64,000 nt of DNA from Lathyrus oleraceus (GCF_024323335.1 NC_066582.1:87230944-87294943); one strand, 5' to 3'. Counted from the stretch's first letter, positions 21,638 to 32,447 are shown. Numbers and translations: made by a program. Notes: generated by a model not told the origin, from the letters alone.

Positions 21638-23362
21638 TTATGCGTAGTATTTTTTGACTATGTCTGCGTTCACGGGATGCGGGAAGTCTTCGCCATCCAT
21701 TGTAGCTAGTATCATGGCTCCACCAGAGAATACCTTCTTAACTATAAACGGCCCTTCGTATGTGGGAATCCATTTGCCTTTGGGATCACCTTGTGGTAGA
21801 ATGATACGCTTGATAACTAAGTCGCCGATTTGGTACACTCGTCTCTTGACCTTTTTGTTGAATGCCTGGGTCATGCGCTTCTGATATATCTGCCCATGAC
21901 AAACAGCCGCAAGTCTCTTTTCATCAATCAGATTTATCTGATCGAGTCGAGTTTGAATCCATTCATCCTCATCTAAGCCTGCATCTTTCACAATTCTTAG
22001 AGGGGGAATTTGAACTTCCACTGGTAAAACGGCTTCCATTCCATAGACTAAAGAGAAAGGAGTTGCTCCTGTCGAAGTGCGTACTGAAGTGCGATAACCG
22101 TGAAGAGCAAACGGTAACATCTCATGCCAGTCTTTGTACGTCACCGTCATCTTTTGTATGATCTTCTTGATATTCTTATTAGCAGCCTCCACGGCACCGT
22201 TCATCTTTGGCCGGTACGGAGAAGAGTTATGGTGTTTTATTTTGAACTGCGTGCAGAGTTCAGTAATCATCTTGTTGTTCAAATTAGTACCATTGTCAGT
22301 AATAATTCTTTCAGGGATGCCATATCGACAAATGAGATTATTCTTGATGAATCGTGCCACCGCATTCTTGGTGACAGAAGCGAATGAGGCGGCCTCTACC
22401 CACTTTGTAAAGTAATCAATAGCAACAAGGATGAAACGATGCCCGTTAGAAGCAGTAGGTTTAATCTCTCCAATCATATCAATGCCCCACATTGCAAAGG
22501 GCCAAGGTGCTGTCAACACGTTCAATGGAGCAGGAGGCACATGTACTTTATCCGCATATATCTGGCACTTGTGACAGGTTCTGGAGTGATGATGGCAATC
22601 AGCTTCCATGGTAGACCAATAATACCCTGATCTCAGAATCTTCTTGGCCATCGTATGCCCACTAGAATGAGTCCCAAAAATACCATCATGCATGTCTTCC
22701 ATAATCTTTTCTGCTTCCTTTTTATCCACACAGCGAAGCAAAGTCGAATCATGATTACGTTTGTATAATAATCCATTACTCAAAAAGAATTTAGCGGAGA
22801 ACTTCCTCAGAAATTTTCTGTCATTGATAGATGCCTCTTCAGGGTATTCCTGAGTTTCCAAATATCTTTTTACTTCGTGGAACCAAGGTTTCTCCTCTAC
22901 TCCATCAGCGTTAAGTTCATAACAATACGCTGGTTCATCTAACCGTTCAATGGTGATCATGGGAGCTTCGCTGCCCCATCTGACTCTGAACATAGATGAC
23001 ATGGTAGCCAATGCGTCTGCCAACTGATTCTCTTCTCGTGGAATGTGTTCGAATGTAATCTCTTCGAAGTATGGGATTAATGTTAACACCCGCTCTCGAT
23101 AAGGGATGAGATTCGGATGTTTAGTGTCCCATTCTCCTTTGATCTGACTGACTACTAGGGCCGAGTCTCCATACACCCTCAAAAACTTGATTCTCAGGTC
23201 TATAGCAGCCTTAAGTCCCAAAATACATGCTTCATACTCAGCCATATTGTTGGTGCAATCAAAGCATAGTCTGGCAGTGAAGGGCGTATGGCAACCCCGG
23301 GGAGATATAATTACAACACCAACACCGTTGCCCAATGCATTAGAAGATCCATCGAAAACCAT
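21638..23362 (-). CDS. Archaeal-type RNase H and integrase of the host element
   Basis: Counting from the ATG at 23,362 (574 aa), residues 1-125 are a second RNase H with acidic residues D4, E42, D66 and D116, the extra RNase H typical of Tat elements. Residues 220-270 hold the zinc-binding HHCC region (H232/H236, C263, C266). The integrase core has D295, D356 and E392, a correct D,D35E arrangement, so all catalytic positions are present. The C-terminus ends PVNADIVKKYYA. There is no chromodomain. It normally belongs to the gag-pol polyprotein: it is in frame with the upstream ORF but separated by TAG at 23,465-23,467 and 23,411-23,413. The internal ATG is only where the open frame can restart and is not a proven start. 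Confidence 0.9.
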   Translation of the reverse strand: MVFDGSSNALGNGVGVVIISPRGCHTPFTARLCFDCTNNMAEYEACILGLKAAIDLRIKFLRVYGDSALVVSQIKGEWDTKHPNLIPYRERVLTLIPYFEEITFEHIPREENQLADALATMSSMFRVRWGSEAPMITIERLDEPAYCYELNADGVEEKPWFHEVKRYLETQEYPEEASINDRKFLRKFSAKFFLSNGLLYKRNHDSTLLRCVDKKEAEKIMEDMHDGIFGTHSSGHTMAKKILRSGYYWSTMEADCHHHSRTCHKCQIYADKVHVPPAPLNVLTAPWPFAMWGIDMIGEIKPTASNGHRFILVAIDYFTKWVEAASFASVTKNAVARFIKNNLICRYGIPERIITDNGTNLNNKMITELCTQFKIKHHNSSPYRPKMNGAVEAANKNIKKIIQKMTVTYKDWHEMLPFALHGYRTSVRTSTGATPFSLVYGMEAVLPVEVQIPPLRIVKDAGLDEDEWIQTRLDQINLIDEKRLAAVCHGQIYQKRMTQAFNKKVKRRVYQIGDLVIKRIILPQGDPKGKWIPTYEGPFIVKKVFSGGAMILATMDGEDFPHPVNADIVKKYYA

Positions 23363-23464
23363 AGTCCATCGGGATCCAAGTTCGGGTCTTTCATCCGGTC
23401 CATGTTCTTCCTAATCAGTAACAAGCATGACATCTTCATCCGGGAACTCAAAATTCATAGATTG

Positions 23465-26400
23465 CTAATCATTCACCGCTTGATGAGCCAAATGATCGGC
23501 TAGCACGCTTCCTTTGATTTCTTTCTGGGTAGTATACTGGATGTCATACTCTGTTAAAATCATCTGCCATCTTGCTATTTTTCCGGAGAGGGCAGGTTTC
23601 TCAAATATGTATTTGATAGGATCCATCTTAGAAATCAATAAAGTGGTATGATTCAACATGTATTGTCTTAGTCGGCGAGCAGCCCAGGCCAAAGCACAGC
23701 AAGTTTTCTCGAGCAGTGAGTATCTTGTTTCACAGTCGGTAAACTTTTTGCTAAGGTAGTATATGGCATGCTCTTTTCGGCCAGACTCGTCATGTTGTCC
23801 CAACACACACCCCATTGAATTTTCTAACACGGTCAAATACATGATTAAAGGTCTTCCTTCAACTGGTGGCATCAGAATGGGAGGTTTTTGAAGATACTCC
23901 TTGATTTTGTCGAAAGCTTCTTGACATTCATCATTCCATCTCATCTCTTGATTTTTCCTCAGCAATTTGAAGAGGGGTTTGCAGGTAGCAGTCAAGTGGG
24001 AGATAAATCGGGCAATATAATTCAAACGTCCCAAGAAACCTCTGACCTCTTTATTTGTACGGGGAACTGGCATTTCTTGAATAGCCCTCACCTTAGCCGG
24101 GTCAACCTCAATCCCTTTACCACTGACAATAAAGCCCAAGAGTTTGCCGGATCTTACTCCAAAGGTGCATTTGTTCGGGTTCAACCTCAACTTGTATTTC
24201 TTCAACCTCTCGAACAGTTTGTATAAATGATCGAGATGCTCTCCCTCAGTATGAGATCTGGCTATCATGTCATCCACATACACTTCTATTTCATGATGGA
24301 TCATATCATGGAACAAAACCACCATAGCACGCTGGTACGTTTCCCCTGCATTCTTTAAACCAAATGGCATTACTTTATAACAGAACGTGCCCCATTGCGT
24401 TACAAACGTAGTTTTCTCCATGTCCTCAGGCGCCATCTTAATCTGGTTATAACCTGAGAATCCATCCATGAATGAGAATACCTTGTGTTGAGCGGTGTTA
24501 TCTACCAGAACATCAATGTGCGGAAGTGGAAAGTCGTCTTTGGGACTCGCTTTATTCAAATCTCTGTAGTCTACACACATTCGCACCTTGCCATCCTTCT
24601 TCGGCACTGGTACCACATTAGCAACCCATTGAGGATAAGAAGTAACAGCCAGAAAACCTGCATCAAATTGTTTCATAACCTCGGCTTTGATTTTCTCAGA
24701 CATTTCAGGACGCATGCGACGAACCTTTTGCTTAACAGGACGACAATCTTCCCTCGTTGGCAGCCGATGTACTACTATATCAGTATCCAGTCCTGGCATG
24801 TCGTCATAAGACCAAGCAAAAATCTCTACATAGTCATGTAACATCTGAATCAACCTTCTTTTGACACTGTTTTCCAAGCCTGCTCCTATTTTGACTTCTT
24901 TCTTGTCTACTTCGGTACCCAGATTTACAATCTCAACTGACTCCTCGTGCGGCTGTATAGTCCTCTCTTCCTGCAGTAACAGTCTGGCAAGTTCTCCAGG
25001 TACTTCACAATCTTCCACACTTCCATCCTCGGCTTGGTAGATCGGATTTTCAAAGTCATAATGAACAGTAGTAGAACTATTATCAACAGGATCCAGAGTG
25101 GGTATGGATTCCTGACTAAAGGAAATCGGGATAGTGTCTTCAGCCTTCCAATTATTGAGTCCGTCGCCAATTATTGGGAAAATCCAGCTATCCAGGTCGC
25201 AATCGCTGTCAGCGTCTTCTACAACATTAATTTGACTCTTGGCTACCTTCTCAGAGCTAAACCCCAGGCCAAATTTGTCAGACTTGTACGGTACGTCGAT
25301 CAGTTGACCCCAGCCAGTACAGCCACCATCTTCAACCACAGCTTGAGCGTCCTTCAGGGAAATCATAGCAGGAGGAGTCCGAATAACCTTGGGCACATCG
25401 GAAGTTGGCTTAAGGACAGGATTGGTCGGAGGAACTACTTCAAATGACTGACAAGGAGTCTCAATGAATTCACCATCCATCTCGACGTATCTGAAGGCAT
25501 GCACACTACTGACAATGTACTCTTCTTCTCCACACACGGTGACAATTTTGCCCTCTGTGGGATACCTCAGCTTTTGACGGAGAGACGAAGCTACAGCACC
25601 TGACCCATGAATCCAAGGGCGTCCCAATAAGCAGGAATAGGCAGGACGAATGTTCATTACATGGAAGGTAGTATTGAAGACTTGAGGTCCTATCTTGATA
25701 GGGAGGACTACTTCGCCATGGACAACACTCTTCGCACCATCGTAAGCACGTACCACAATGTCACTAGGTTTCAGTTCGATGCTTTTACAGTCCAGCTTAT
25801 CCAGCACAGCTGTTGGCAGCACATTCAAGGAAGAGCCATTATCGATCAACACATGAGACAAAGTGATTCTCCTACACTCAATGGAGATATGCAGGGCTTT
25901 ATTGTGATTCTTTCCCGCTGGTGTCAGGTCAGCATCGGAAAAGCCTAGGCCATTGTCAACAGCCAAGTGAGCAACATAATTTTCGAACTGATCGACAGAT
26001 GTTTCCTGAGGCCCATGAGCAGTCTTCAAGAATTTTATCAATGCATTGGCATGAGATTCAGAAGATAACAGCAAGGATAACATCGAGATCTTAGACGGGG
26101 TATGCCCCAACTGTTCTACCACATCGAAATCACTCTTGCGGATGATTTTCAGCACTTCTTCCATTTCCTGTTTGGCAACATCTTCGGGAGTAACTTCGAC
26201 CGGTGTCTCTGACTGAGAAGGATTGACTGGTTCCTTTCCTCGAGTTTCAAGGACAGGAGGTGAGATTTCTGGAGAGAAGATCCTTCCACTTCGAGTAATT
26301 TTACTAGTCCCAACGATGCCATTAGGATTAGTAGAATTGTCAATTTGCTTTACGCCATGGACGTAAACATCACCGCCATAATTCCACGGAATAGCTTTGC

Positions 26401-28141
26401 TTGAGGAATACGGGATCGGGCCAGGTGCAGTAATGATTAGGGGAGCTACCCTGGGCTCAACAGTAATCTTCACAGGCGCCCTAGTAGCGGTAATCTTCAC
26501 TGGAACTTTGGACCTAGCAATCACAGATATTTCTTCAATAGGGTTTTCCGCCTTAGGAATCTTTTCGAAGAGAACTGTACGATCATCCATCAGCCGTTGA
26601 ATACCATTCTTCAATTCCCAACAATCATCTGGTTGGAATATACAGAGATTGCAATCTTCAGCACAACCTGGAAATAAACCAGCTTGCAATAAATTCCTCT
26701 TTATGATCGGGAGAGGAGATGTTAAGTCCGCCACATTGGAAACGTGATCGTCGTCATCCACGACATTAACCGTCTTGTCATGATTAGGCATAGGAGCAGT
26801 GATGACATTAGGGGTCTCCGGAGGCTCAAACTCAATTTCTCCAGCTTCGATCATATCCTGAATCTTATTCTTCAATGACCAGCAATCGTTTGTATCATGC
26901 CCGGGGCTATCGGAGTGATATGCACACTTGGCATTAGGGTTATAACGAGAAGAAGTAGTGTTGGGATTCGTAGGAGGATCTCTGAGGGTGATCAAATTTG
27001 CCTTTAGCATTCCCTGCAGTGCCTGTGCCAAGGTCATATTGATCCTGGTAAACTGCCTTCTTGGCCTGTCTTGTTTGGGCTGGAAGTTTTGAGATGATGG
27101 TGCTGCAATCGTAACTGCTCCGATGTCATGGTCACGGTTTTTCTTGTTACGACCCTTTTGACCGTACACAGCATTTGATTCATTCCTCCCCTGATAGGAC
27201 CTTTTGGTGCTTGCAGAGGCAGCCGCCTGTATCTTTCCACTTCGGATGCCGCTTTCAACACGTTCACCTGTCAATATAAGTTCAGTGAAACCTGATGAAG
27301 AACTTCCCAGTAGATGGCTGTAGAATGGGCCGGTCAGTGTGCCCATGAACATATCCACCAATTCTCTGTCAGTCATAGGGGGTTTGACTCTGCCAGCCAA
27401 ATCTCTCCACTTTTGAGCATATTCTTTAAAGCTTTCTTTAGATCCCATAGTCATATTCTGCAGCTGTAGCCGGGTAGGCGCTAGTTCAGAGTTATACTGG
27501 TACTGTTTATAGAAAGCTGTTGCTAAATCAGTCCAGGTGCGGATGTCAGAGCTCTCGAGCTGATAATACCATTCCAACTGTGTGCCAGACAGGCTCTCTT
27601 GGAAGAAATGGATCCATAGCTTCCTGTCAGTGGTATGCGGCTGAATCTTTCTCACATAAGCTCTCAGATGCATCTGAGGACAGGACGCACCGTCGTACTT
27701 AGTGAAAGTGGGGATTTTGAATTTGCGAGGAATGGTCACATCGGAGACCAGACCCAAACTTTCAAAATCCAGACCGGGCGCCTTCTGACCCTCCATAGCT
27801 AGCATACGTTCTTCCAGCAACTTGTACTTATCATCTCTTGGAGAGTACTGTTCATTTTCATAATCTTCATCGTCGTCCTCAGGGTTGAAGAGATCGGCAT
27901 TCTCCTCTTCTGAATCATTCTCTGTCTCCTCTTCTGGACCATTCGGGATCACAAACTTGACTCCTGCGGCCTGTCCTTTACGCCTTCTTCCCGGGTTAAT
28001 GAAACTCACAGCTTTCTTGTCTTTCTTCTTTTCGAGCAAAAGAGCCTTCAGTTCCTCCTGCCCCTTGGATAAGCTTAGCATCATCTCCTTGAATTGAGCA
28101 TTCTGAGTCTGGAGATCTTTGACAGTTTGTTCGAGATCCAT
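23465..28141 (-). CDS. Gag-protease-reverse transcriptase-RNase H polyprotein of the host element (1,558 aa)
   Basis: A long single frame from an ATG at 28,141. Residues 1-45 form a predicted coiled coil. About 135-300 is the retrotransposon Gag (capsid) domain. C406-X2-H-X5-H-X4-C420 is a zinc-knuckle-like motif, followed by a second Cys-rich stretch. The aspartic protease active site is D767-N-G-S. Reverse transcriptase occupies about 1,130-1,330 with YVDD at 1,288-1,291. The Ty3-type RNase H follows to the end. The product would form virus-like particles and copy the element RNA. Unlike classical Ogre, where a stop and intron separate gag-pro from RT, this frame is continuous. It ends at TAG (23,465-23,467) before the second RNase H. 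Confidence 0.93.
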   Translation of the reverse strand: MDLEQTVKDLQTQNAQFKEMMLSLSKGQEELKALLLEKKKDKKAVSFINPGRRRKGQAAGVKFVIPNGPEEETENDSEEENADLFNPEDDDEDYENEQYSPRDDKYKLLEERMLAMEGQKAPGLDFESLGLVSDVTIPRKFKIPTFTKYDGASCPQMHLRAYVRKIQPHTTDRKLWIHFFQESLSGTQLEWYYQLESSDIRTWTDLATAFYKQYQYNSELAPTRLQLQNMTMGSKESFKEYAQKWRDLAGRVKPPMTDRELVDMFMGTLTGPFYSHLLGSSSSGFTELILTGERVESGIRSGKIQAAASASTKRSYQGRNESNAVYGQKGRNKKNRDHDIGAVTIAAPSSQNFQPKQDRPRRQFTRINMTLAQALQGMLKANLITLRDPPTNPNTTSSRYNPNAKCAYHSDSPGHDTNDCWSLKNKIQDMIEAGEIEFEPPETPNVITAPMPNHDKTVNVVDDDDHVSNVADLTSPLPIIKRNLLQAGLFPGCAEDCNLCIFQPDDCWELKNGIQRLMDDRTVLFEKIPKAENPIEEISVIARSKVPVKITATRAPVKITVEPRVAPLIITAPGPIPYSSSKAIPWNYGGDVYVHGVKQIDNSTNPNGIVGTSKITRSGRIFSPEISPPVLETRGKEPVNPSQSETPVEVTPEDVAKQEMEEVLKIIRKSDFDVVEQLGHTPSKISMLSLLLSSESHANALIKFLKTAHGPQETSVDQFENYVAHLAVDNGLGFSDADLTPAGKNHNKALHISIECRRITLSHVLIDNGSSLNVLPTAVLDKLDCKSIELKPSDIVVRAYDGAKSVVHGEVVLPIKIGPQVFNTTFHVMNIRPAYSCLLGRPWIHGSGAVASSLRQKLRYPTEGKIVTVCGEEEYIVSSVHAFRYVEMDGEFIETPCQSFEVVPPTNPVLKPTSDVPKVIRTPPAMISLKDAQAVVEDGGCTGWGQLIDVPYKSDKFGLGFSSEKVAKSQINVVEDADSDCDLDSWIFPIIGDGLNNWKAEDTIPISFSQESIPTLDPVDNSSTTVHYDFENPIYQAEDGSVEDCEVPGELARLLLQEERTIQPHEESVEIVNLGTEVDKKEVKIGAGLENSVKRRLIQMLHDYVEIFAWSYDDMPGLDTDIVVHRLPTREDCRPVKQKVRRMRPEMSEKIKAEVMKQFDAGFLAVTSYPQWVANVVPVPKKDGKVRMCVDYRDLNKASPKDDFPLPHIDVLVDNTAQHKVFSFMDGFSGYNQIKMAPEDMEKTTFVTQWGTFCYKVMPFGLKNAGETYQRAMVVLFHDMIHHEIEVYVDDMIARSHTEGEHLDHLYKLFERLKKYKLRLNPNKCTFGVRSGKLLGFIVSGKGIEVDPAKVRAIQEMPVPRTNKEVRGFLGRLNYIARFISHLTATCKPLFKLLRKNQEMRWNDECQEAFDKIKEYLQKPPILMPPVEGRPLIMYLTVLENSMGCVLGQHDESGRKEHAIYYLSKKFTDCETRYSLLEKTCCALAWAARRLRQYMLNHTTLLISKMDPIKYIFEKPALSGKIARWQMILTEYDIQYTTQKEIKGSVLADHLAHQAVND

Positions 28142-28352
28142 TTTTCTGTTTGTAAGGAAGACCGTGAGAACATTGAACTTGTAGAATACCTGTTATGCAG
28201 TGTTATGTTATGCTATGCAATGTATGAAATGTTTTCAAGGACTTTTGGAATTTAACTTTGCGTAAATCACCAACAAGAGAGAAATGTTTATTGCTAATTT
28301 CTTTGACCAATGTTCATTACAAAAGGAATAATAATAAAAATACAATGAAAGC

Positions 28353-29681
28353 TCAAGTCTCCCAGGGGCGGCTTCTTTTTGGGCGAAGATACGCATTGAG
28401 TCTTCGTTCCTCATTAAGCTGACTGGTAAGTTCTAACACTTTCTTCCTTTCTGCGACGAACTGAGTCTCGAAAGTATCCCTTTCTTCTCTCAACTGGATC
28501 CAGGATCTCTTTAGTTCCTCAACATTGGTAGGCATATCTGGATAAGGAATGATCTGAGGAGCACCTCCTTCAGCTTCAGGTTCGACAATCTGAGGTCCGA
28601 TTGCAAGATATGGCATGACAAGTTCACGAGCTCTGGCGCGTACCCATCTGAGATAAGATTCCATAGGAATAGAATTTTTCTGTCCTAACGTACCTCTCTT
28701 CACCATGCCCCAAGCTCGTACAAATCTTTGACGGAGGCCTTGGGAATCGTTGTCATAGTCGAACACAATGCCTTCGATGATCATTTCATGTGGACCATCT
28801 CTTCGAGCACAACCAAACTGTCGCAGAGCTAAAGCAGGATTATAAGTAATACCTCCTCTTATTCCTAGGAGTGGTACATTAGGGAACTCGCCACAACGGT
28901 CAATGATGGTAACATTTTCCTTGAACTGAGGACACCAACAGATGTCTGGGTGGGAGAGCGACATTATCCTTTGAGACCATTTCAAATTCTGCTCGTTCTT
29001 CAAGACCGATTGAGGAAGGTGCGAAATAAACCACCTAGACAACAAAGGTATGCAGCACATGAGAGTCCCTTGCTTCTTCATGGTACGAGTGTGGAGGGAA
29101 TGCAAAATGTCTCCCAGCAAGGTAGGTACAGGGTTATGAGTGAGAAATATCTTAATAGCATTCATGTCTATGAATTGGTCTGGATTAGGGAATAACACCA
29201 AGCCATAGATTAGCAATGCCAGGATGTCTTCGAAAGCACGGACATTCACAACTTTTAAGAATTCTCGGGCCTTATTTGTCAGGAATTTGGCAAGTAAACC
29301 CTTAACTCCACTCCTTGTTACCCAATTAGCTTCAATGTCGGACTTCGTCATGTGTAAAGCTGCGGCAACTTCTTCAGACTTCGGAACCTTTTCTAAACCA
29401 CTGAACGGTAGTTGATCAAGGATAGGTATCCCAAGCAGTCTGGAGAATTCTTCCAATGTGGGTACCAACTGATAATCTGGGAATGTGAAACAATGATGTT
29501 TAGGGTCGAAGAACTGGAATAAAACTCTCATCATATCTTCTTTGAACCCAGTGGTAACTACATTGAGAAGAGAACCATGTCTCTTGATGAACTGCGCATG
29601 ATCGGAAAGTTCTGACACTAAGTTCTTGAGTTGAGGAGAGATTGCTACAAGATTAATCCGGATGGTCTTCCTGGGAGCCAT
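28353..29681 (-). CDS. ORF1 of the host element (442 aa, function unknown)
   Basis: It lies upstream of gag by 211 bp on the same strand, the position of the extra ORF1 that defines Ogre-type elements. The start is the ATG at 29,681. The sequence is mostly alpha-helical in appearance, with no zinc-binding or catalytic motif that I recognise. The fold resembles the plant domain of unknown function found in Ogre ORF1 proteins (I believe DUF7745, not checked). Residues about 385-430 look like a coiled coil (ELKRSWIQLREERDTFETQF). It has no stop or frameshift, unlike pol. Its product has no established role in transposition. Confidence 0.8.
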   Translation of the reverse strand: MAPRKTIRINLVAISPQLKNLVSELSDHAQFIKRHGSLLNVVTTGFKEDMMRVLFQFFDPKHHCFTFPDYQLVPTLEEFSRLLGIPILDQLPFSGLEKVPKSEEVAAALHMTKSDIEANWVTRSGVKGLLAKFLTNKAREFLKVVNVRAFEDILALLIYGLVLFPNPDQFIDMNAIKIFLTHNPVPTLLGDILHSLHTRTMKKQGTLMCCIPLLSRWFISHLPQSVLKNEQNLKWSQRIMSLSHPDICWCPQFKENVTIIDRCGEFPNVPLLGIRGGITYNPALALRQFGCARRDGPHEMIIEGIVFDYDNDSQGLRQRFVRAWGMVKRGTLGQKNSIPMESYLRWVRARARELVMPYLAIGPQIVEPEAEGGAPQIIPYPDMPTNVEELKRSWIQLREERDTFETQFVAERKKVLELTSQLNEERRLNAYLRPKRSRPWET

Positions 29682-30404
29682 AGCTTTACAAAACAGAGTA
29701 AAGTTAAATCCCTAAGTCCTTGAAATGGTTATAATGTCATGATATTATGATGTTATGATGTTATTATGTTATGATGTTATGATGTTATTATGTTATGATG
29801 TTATGTAAACAAACACAAGCAAGTCACACAATAATCACTCCTAAGTTTTAAGGCTTGCATGAGTTCCATAGGTAAGTACCCTCCCTACTGAAGTTTGGTT
29901 GGTTCAACCTGTCCTAAAATAGTAACCGGGTTCTAAAAGGATCTCCAATCATTGACCTTCCTTCAAGTCCACTTCAGTGCAACACCAAGTGGTTGACCGA
30001 AGCTTCCCTAAAGTCCAATCTCAAGGAGTGTAGTATCGAGTCTCAACCAACCCCAGTCGGAACCGAAGTCAGTTATCTCACTACTTTCTAATGGCCAGGA
30101 TGAGTCAATTAGGGTTCTAAAGGTCTGGTTAATGCTTTAATGACACCACGCAGATGCCAAATTTTTCCTCAAGTAAACATGAGGAACATCAGGACATCCA
30201 AAGTGTCACATTAACCGTAGCCATCATTTTAACCATTCCAGTATACGCCGGATAGTCGCGATGATCTATTGCTACTTACCTAAGGTACACTAGATCCGGG
30301 TGTAGGATCTTTCACTCAAGAATACCCAAGCAATCCCTTAAAAGTAAATCAGACAATTTTAAATAAGTGATCTTGTTTTTTTAAGGTAACCTCTCTTGTA
30401 ATCA
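29682..30404 (-). other. Leader of the host element
   Basis: No gene. An array of a 10-bp-like word (GATGTTATGA and variants) lies at about 29,740-29,805, just upstream of ORF1. Confidence 0.75.
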
Positions 30405-30422
30405 TCCCCAGTAGAGTCGCCA
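30405..30422 (-). other. Primer-binding site of the host element
   Basis: The minus strand reads TGGCGACTCTACTGGGGA, 4 bases from the LTR end. It differs from the nested element's PBS at one base. Confidence 0.85.
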
Positions 30423-31640
30423 GTTCTGTCATACGGTGAACTGACTTGGGGTATTTTGCTTTTTATCGCAATGTCGCGGATAGCAAGAGTCGCCACCGAC
30501 TTTTCTTTTATCCAATAAGGAAAGGTGGAAAAGAACAGGAAAGACCTCAATAGATTTTGGGTTCGGGAGGTACATTATACAAAGGGAAGGTATTAGCACC
30601 CTTTGTATCCACGGTTATCCATGGGCTCTTAATTGCTGGATCACTTATATTTTTGTCTGAAAAGTGTTGGTGAATTGTTTAAAAATGTTTCGAAAAGAGA
30701 GTTTAACTTTGTAATGATTCTCGTATGAATGTATACAAAGTATTTATCTCGTTTGATTTTGAAAAACAGTTTAGAAAAATATAACTTGGTAATGATTCTA
30801 GTATGAATGTATACCAAGTGGTGATTTTCTAGGACTTGCAAAGTGTGAGGGGTGGAAAATGTTTTAGGTTATGATCCAGTAATTGAGAGTTATGCCTTCC
30901 TAAGGTCGTTATGGGCATTTCCTATCCTTATGAGGGTAAAACTGTCCTTACTATTGAGAAGTAAGTAGTTTTATCCTTTGGATGTAAAAGGGTCATTGTA
31001 GGGTCATCGATAGGTCATTGAAGGCAACAGTTGTAAGGATACCTTAGCATTCGAGGGGACGATCATCATTTAACCGTAGGCTACACCGAAGGGACATCGA
31101 GGGACAAAATCATATTTTCGAAGGCAACATCCGAGGGACCATGATTTATTTTATGATGATTTAACCGAAGGGTCTTTGCTAAATGTATCCCTACATTCGC
31201 GGGACACGACCGTTATACCGTAATACCGTAGGGCAGCAAAGAGAGGTCCAAGATCACATATTTAAAGGCCGTATTTTACAATCACTTAGGCAATTAGGAT
31301 GAATCTCCACATTAAAATCAATACATTAAAATCAGCTAAGTAATGGAGGGTGGATCTCCACATTAAAATTAATACATTAAAATTAATTAGGTAATTTAGG
31401 GTGATACTCCACAAAGGGCATCCCACAAATAAAGTGGAATACCTATCTAGCTAGCTTTCCCGGCGATGTGTGAACCTTTTCAAAACTCAGCAAACATGTC
31501 AGAATACCAAATCAGGGTGCAATCGAGAATTACACCACAAAAGAAACCAGAACAGCAGTAGGGTCAGATAAACAATGCATGGCTATGATAAAAACATGAC
31601 AGGTGGGCAAAAGTCAGAACAGAAAAGTCGGCTGCTGTCA

Positions 31641-31716
31641 CGTTCGCTCCTGCTTCGCCTAGCGAAGTCTTAGCGAACACTCGTTGCATGCTCGCTTAGC
31701 GATGTGCTAGCGAGCG
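31641..31716. repeat. GC-rich palindromic module 2 in the host LTR
   Basis: Overlapping inverted words such as CGTTCGCT, TTCGCCTAGCGAA, CTCGCTTAGCGA and GCTAGCGAGC, in an otherwise AT-rich LTR. Confidence 0.7.
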
Positions 31717-32145
31717 GCTGCGGATTCCGGTTTTAATAACGATATAATGGCAGCAAGCTTCACACCTTATAGCATTCATTACAGAGATTATGTGGTTAGA
31801 CATTCAGATGTTCATGCATACTTAAATTCATATGTAAAACTTAAGATAGTTTCATAAATTCAATCATGATACCATGTGCAAATTAAGAACATAAGGTAGT
31901 AATAGCAATGCCAACCTGTTTGTAATCGAATTGTAACCTTGAATTGGCCGATCGGATCGAATTAAGCGGAAGTGACCTTGCTGCCGCCGGCTTTTCCTTC
32001 AGGGTTTCCTTTAGGGTTACTCGGAATTCTCAGGGTTAGCCTCCAGGGTTTTCCGTCTGTGAGCGCTAGGGTTTGCTTGCTAGGGTTCTCCTTTCGTCCT
32101 TTTTCGTCCTCTTTTCGTCCTCTCCTTTTCTGACTGGAGTTGTGG

Positions 32146-32153
32146 TATTTATA
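32146..32153 (-). promoter_or_regulatory. TATA box of the host element LTR
   Basis: The minus strand reads TATAAATA about 290 bp into the LTR from its U3 end, correctly oriented to drive the element. Transcription should start around 32,115. Confidence 0.65.
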
Positions 32154-32213
32154 ATGCCCTTTTTTCATGACCTAATGGGCTCAGAGTGAAGCCCAGAATT
32201 TTCTGTTATCTGC

Positions 32214-32305
32214 CAACTTCGCTAGGCGAGCGTGTAGCGAACGTTCGCTAGGCGAGCGTGCAGCGAACGTTCGCTAGGCGAAGGATTTGCTCGCCTAGCG
32301 AGCAG
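32214..32305. repeat. GC-rich palindromic module 1 in the host LTR U3
   Basis: Two tandem copies of ACGTTCGCTAGGCGA with opposite-facing TAGCGAACG words, able to form stable stems. Part of it is repeated at positions 1-50. Confidence 0.8.
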
Positions 32306-32447
32306 GCCAGTTTGGGCCATTTTCTGGATTGGGCCACTCGTGAGCTGGGCCTTTGTTCCTTTAAGATCAGTGTCATAAAAATGAGTCGGAGTGCCCTGAA
32401 AAATGTCTTGAAATATTAATTGGCAAATTTTGGGGTATGACATCAGG

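Larger units (their letters stand above)
1..32442 (-). mobile_element. Host Ogre-like Ty3/gypsy (Tat lineage) LTR retrotransposon, interrupted by a nested element
   Basis: The element reads on the minus strand: 5' LTR at 30,427-32,442, PBS, ORF1, gag-pro-RT-RH, second RNase H plus integrase, 3' UTR, PPT and a 3' LTR of which only the first 189 bp (in element orientation) lie in the window. Two RNase H domains in a row and an ORF1 before gag mark the Tat/Ogre lineage. Removing the nested element at 1,032-20,436 leaves an internal region of about 10.8 kb. The 189 bp shared by the two LTRs show two differences (about 1%), so this insertion is older than the nested one. Two in-frame stops in pol make it probably defective. 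The left target duplication is outside the window; the right flank begins TCAGG. Confidence 0.93.
30427..32442 (-). mobile_element. 5' LTR of the host element (2,016 bp)
   Basis: Bounded by TGTCATAC on the left and GTATGACA on the right, perfect 8-bp terminal inverted repeats beginning TG and ending CA. The right 189 bp match the window start. The U3 side carries GC-rich palindromes and a TATA box. Confidence 0.95.
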
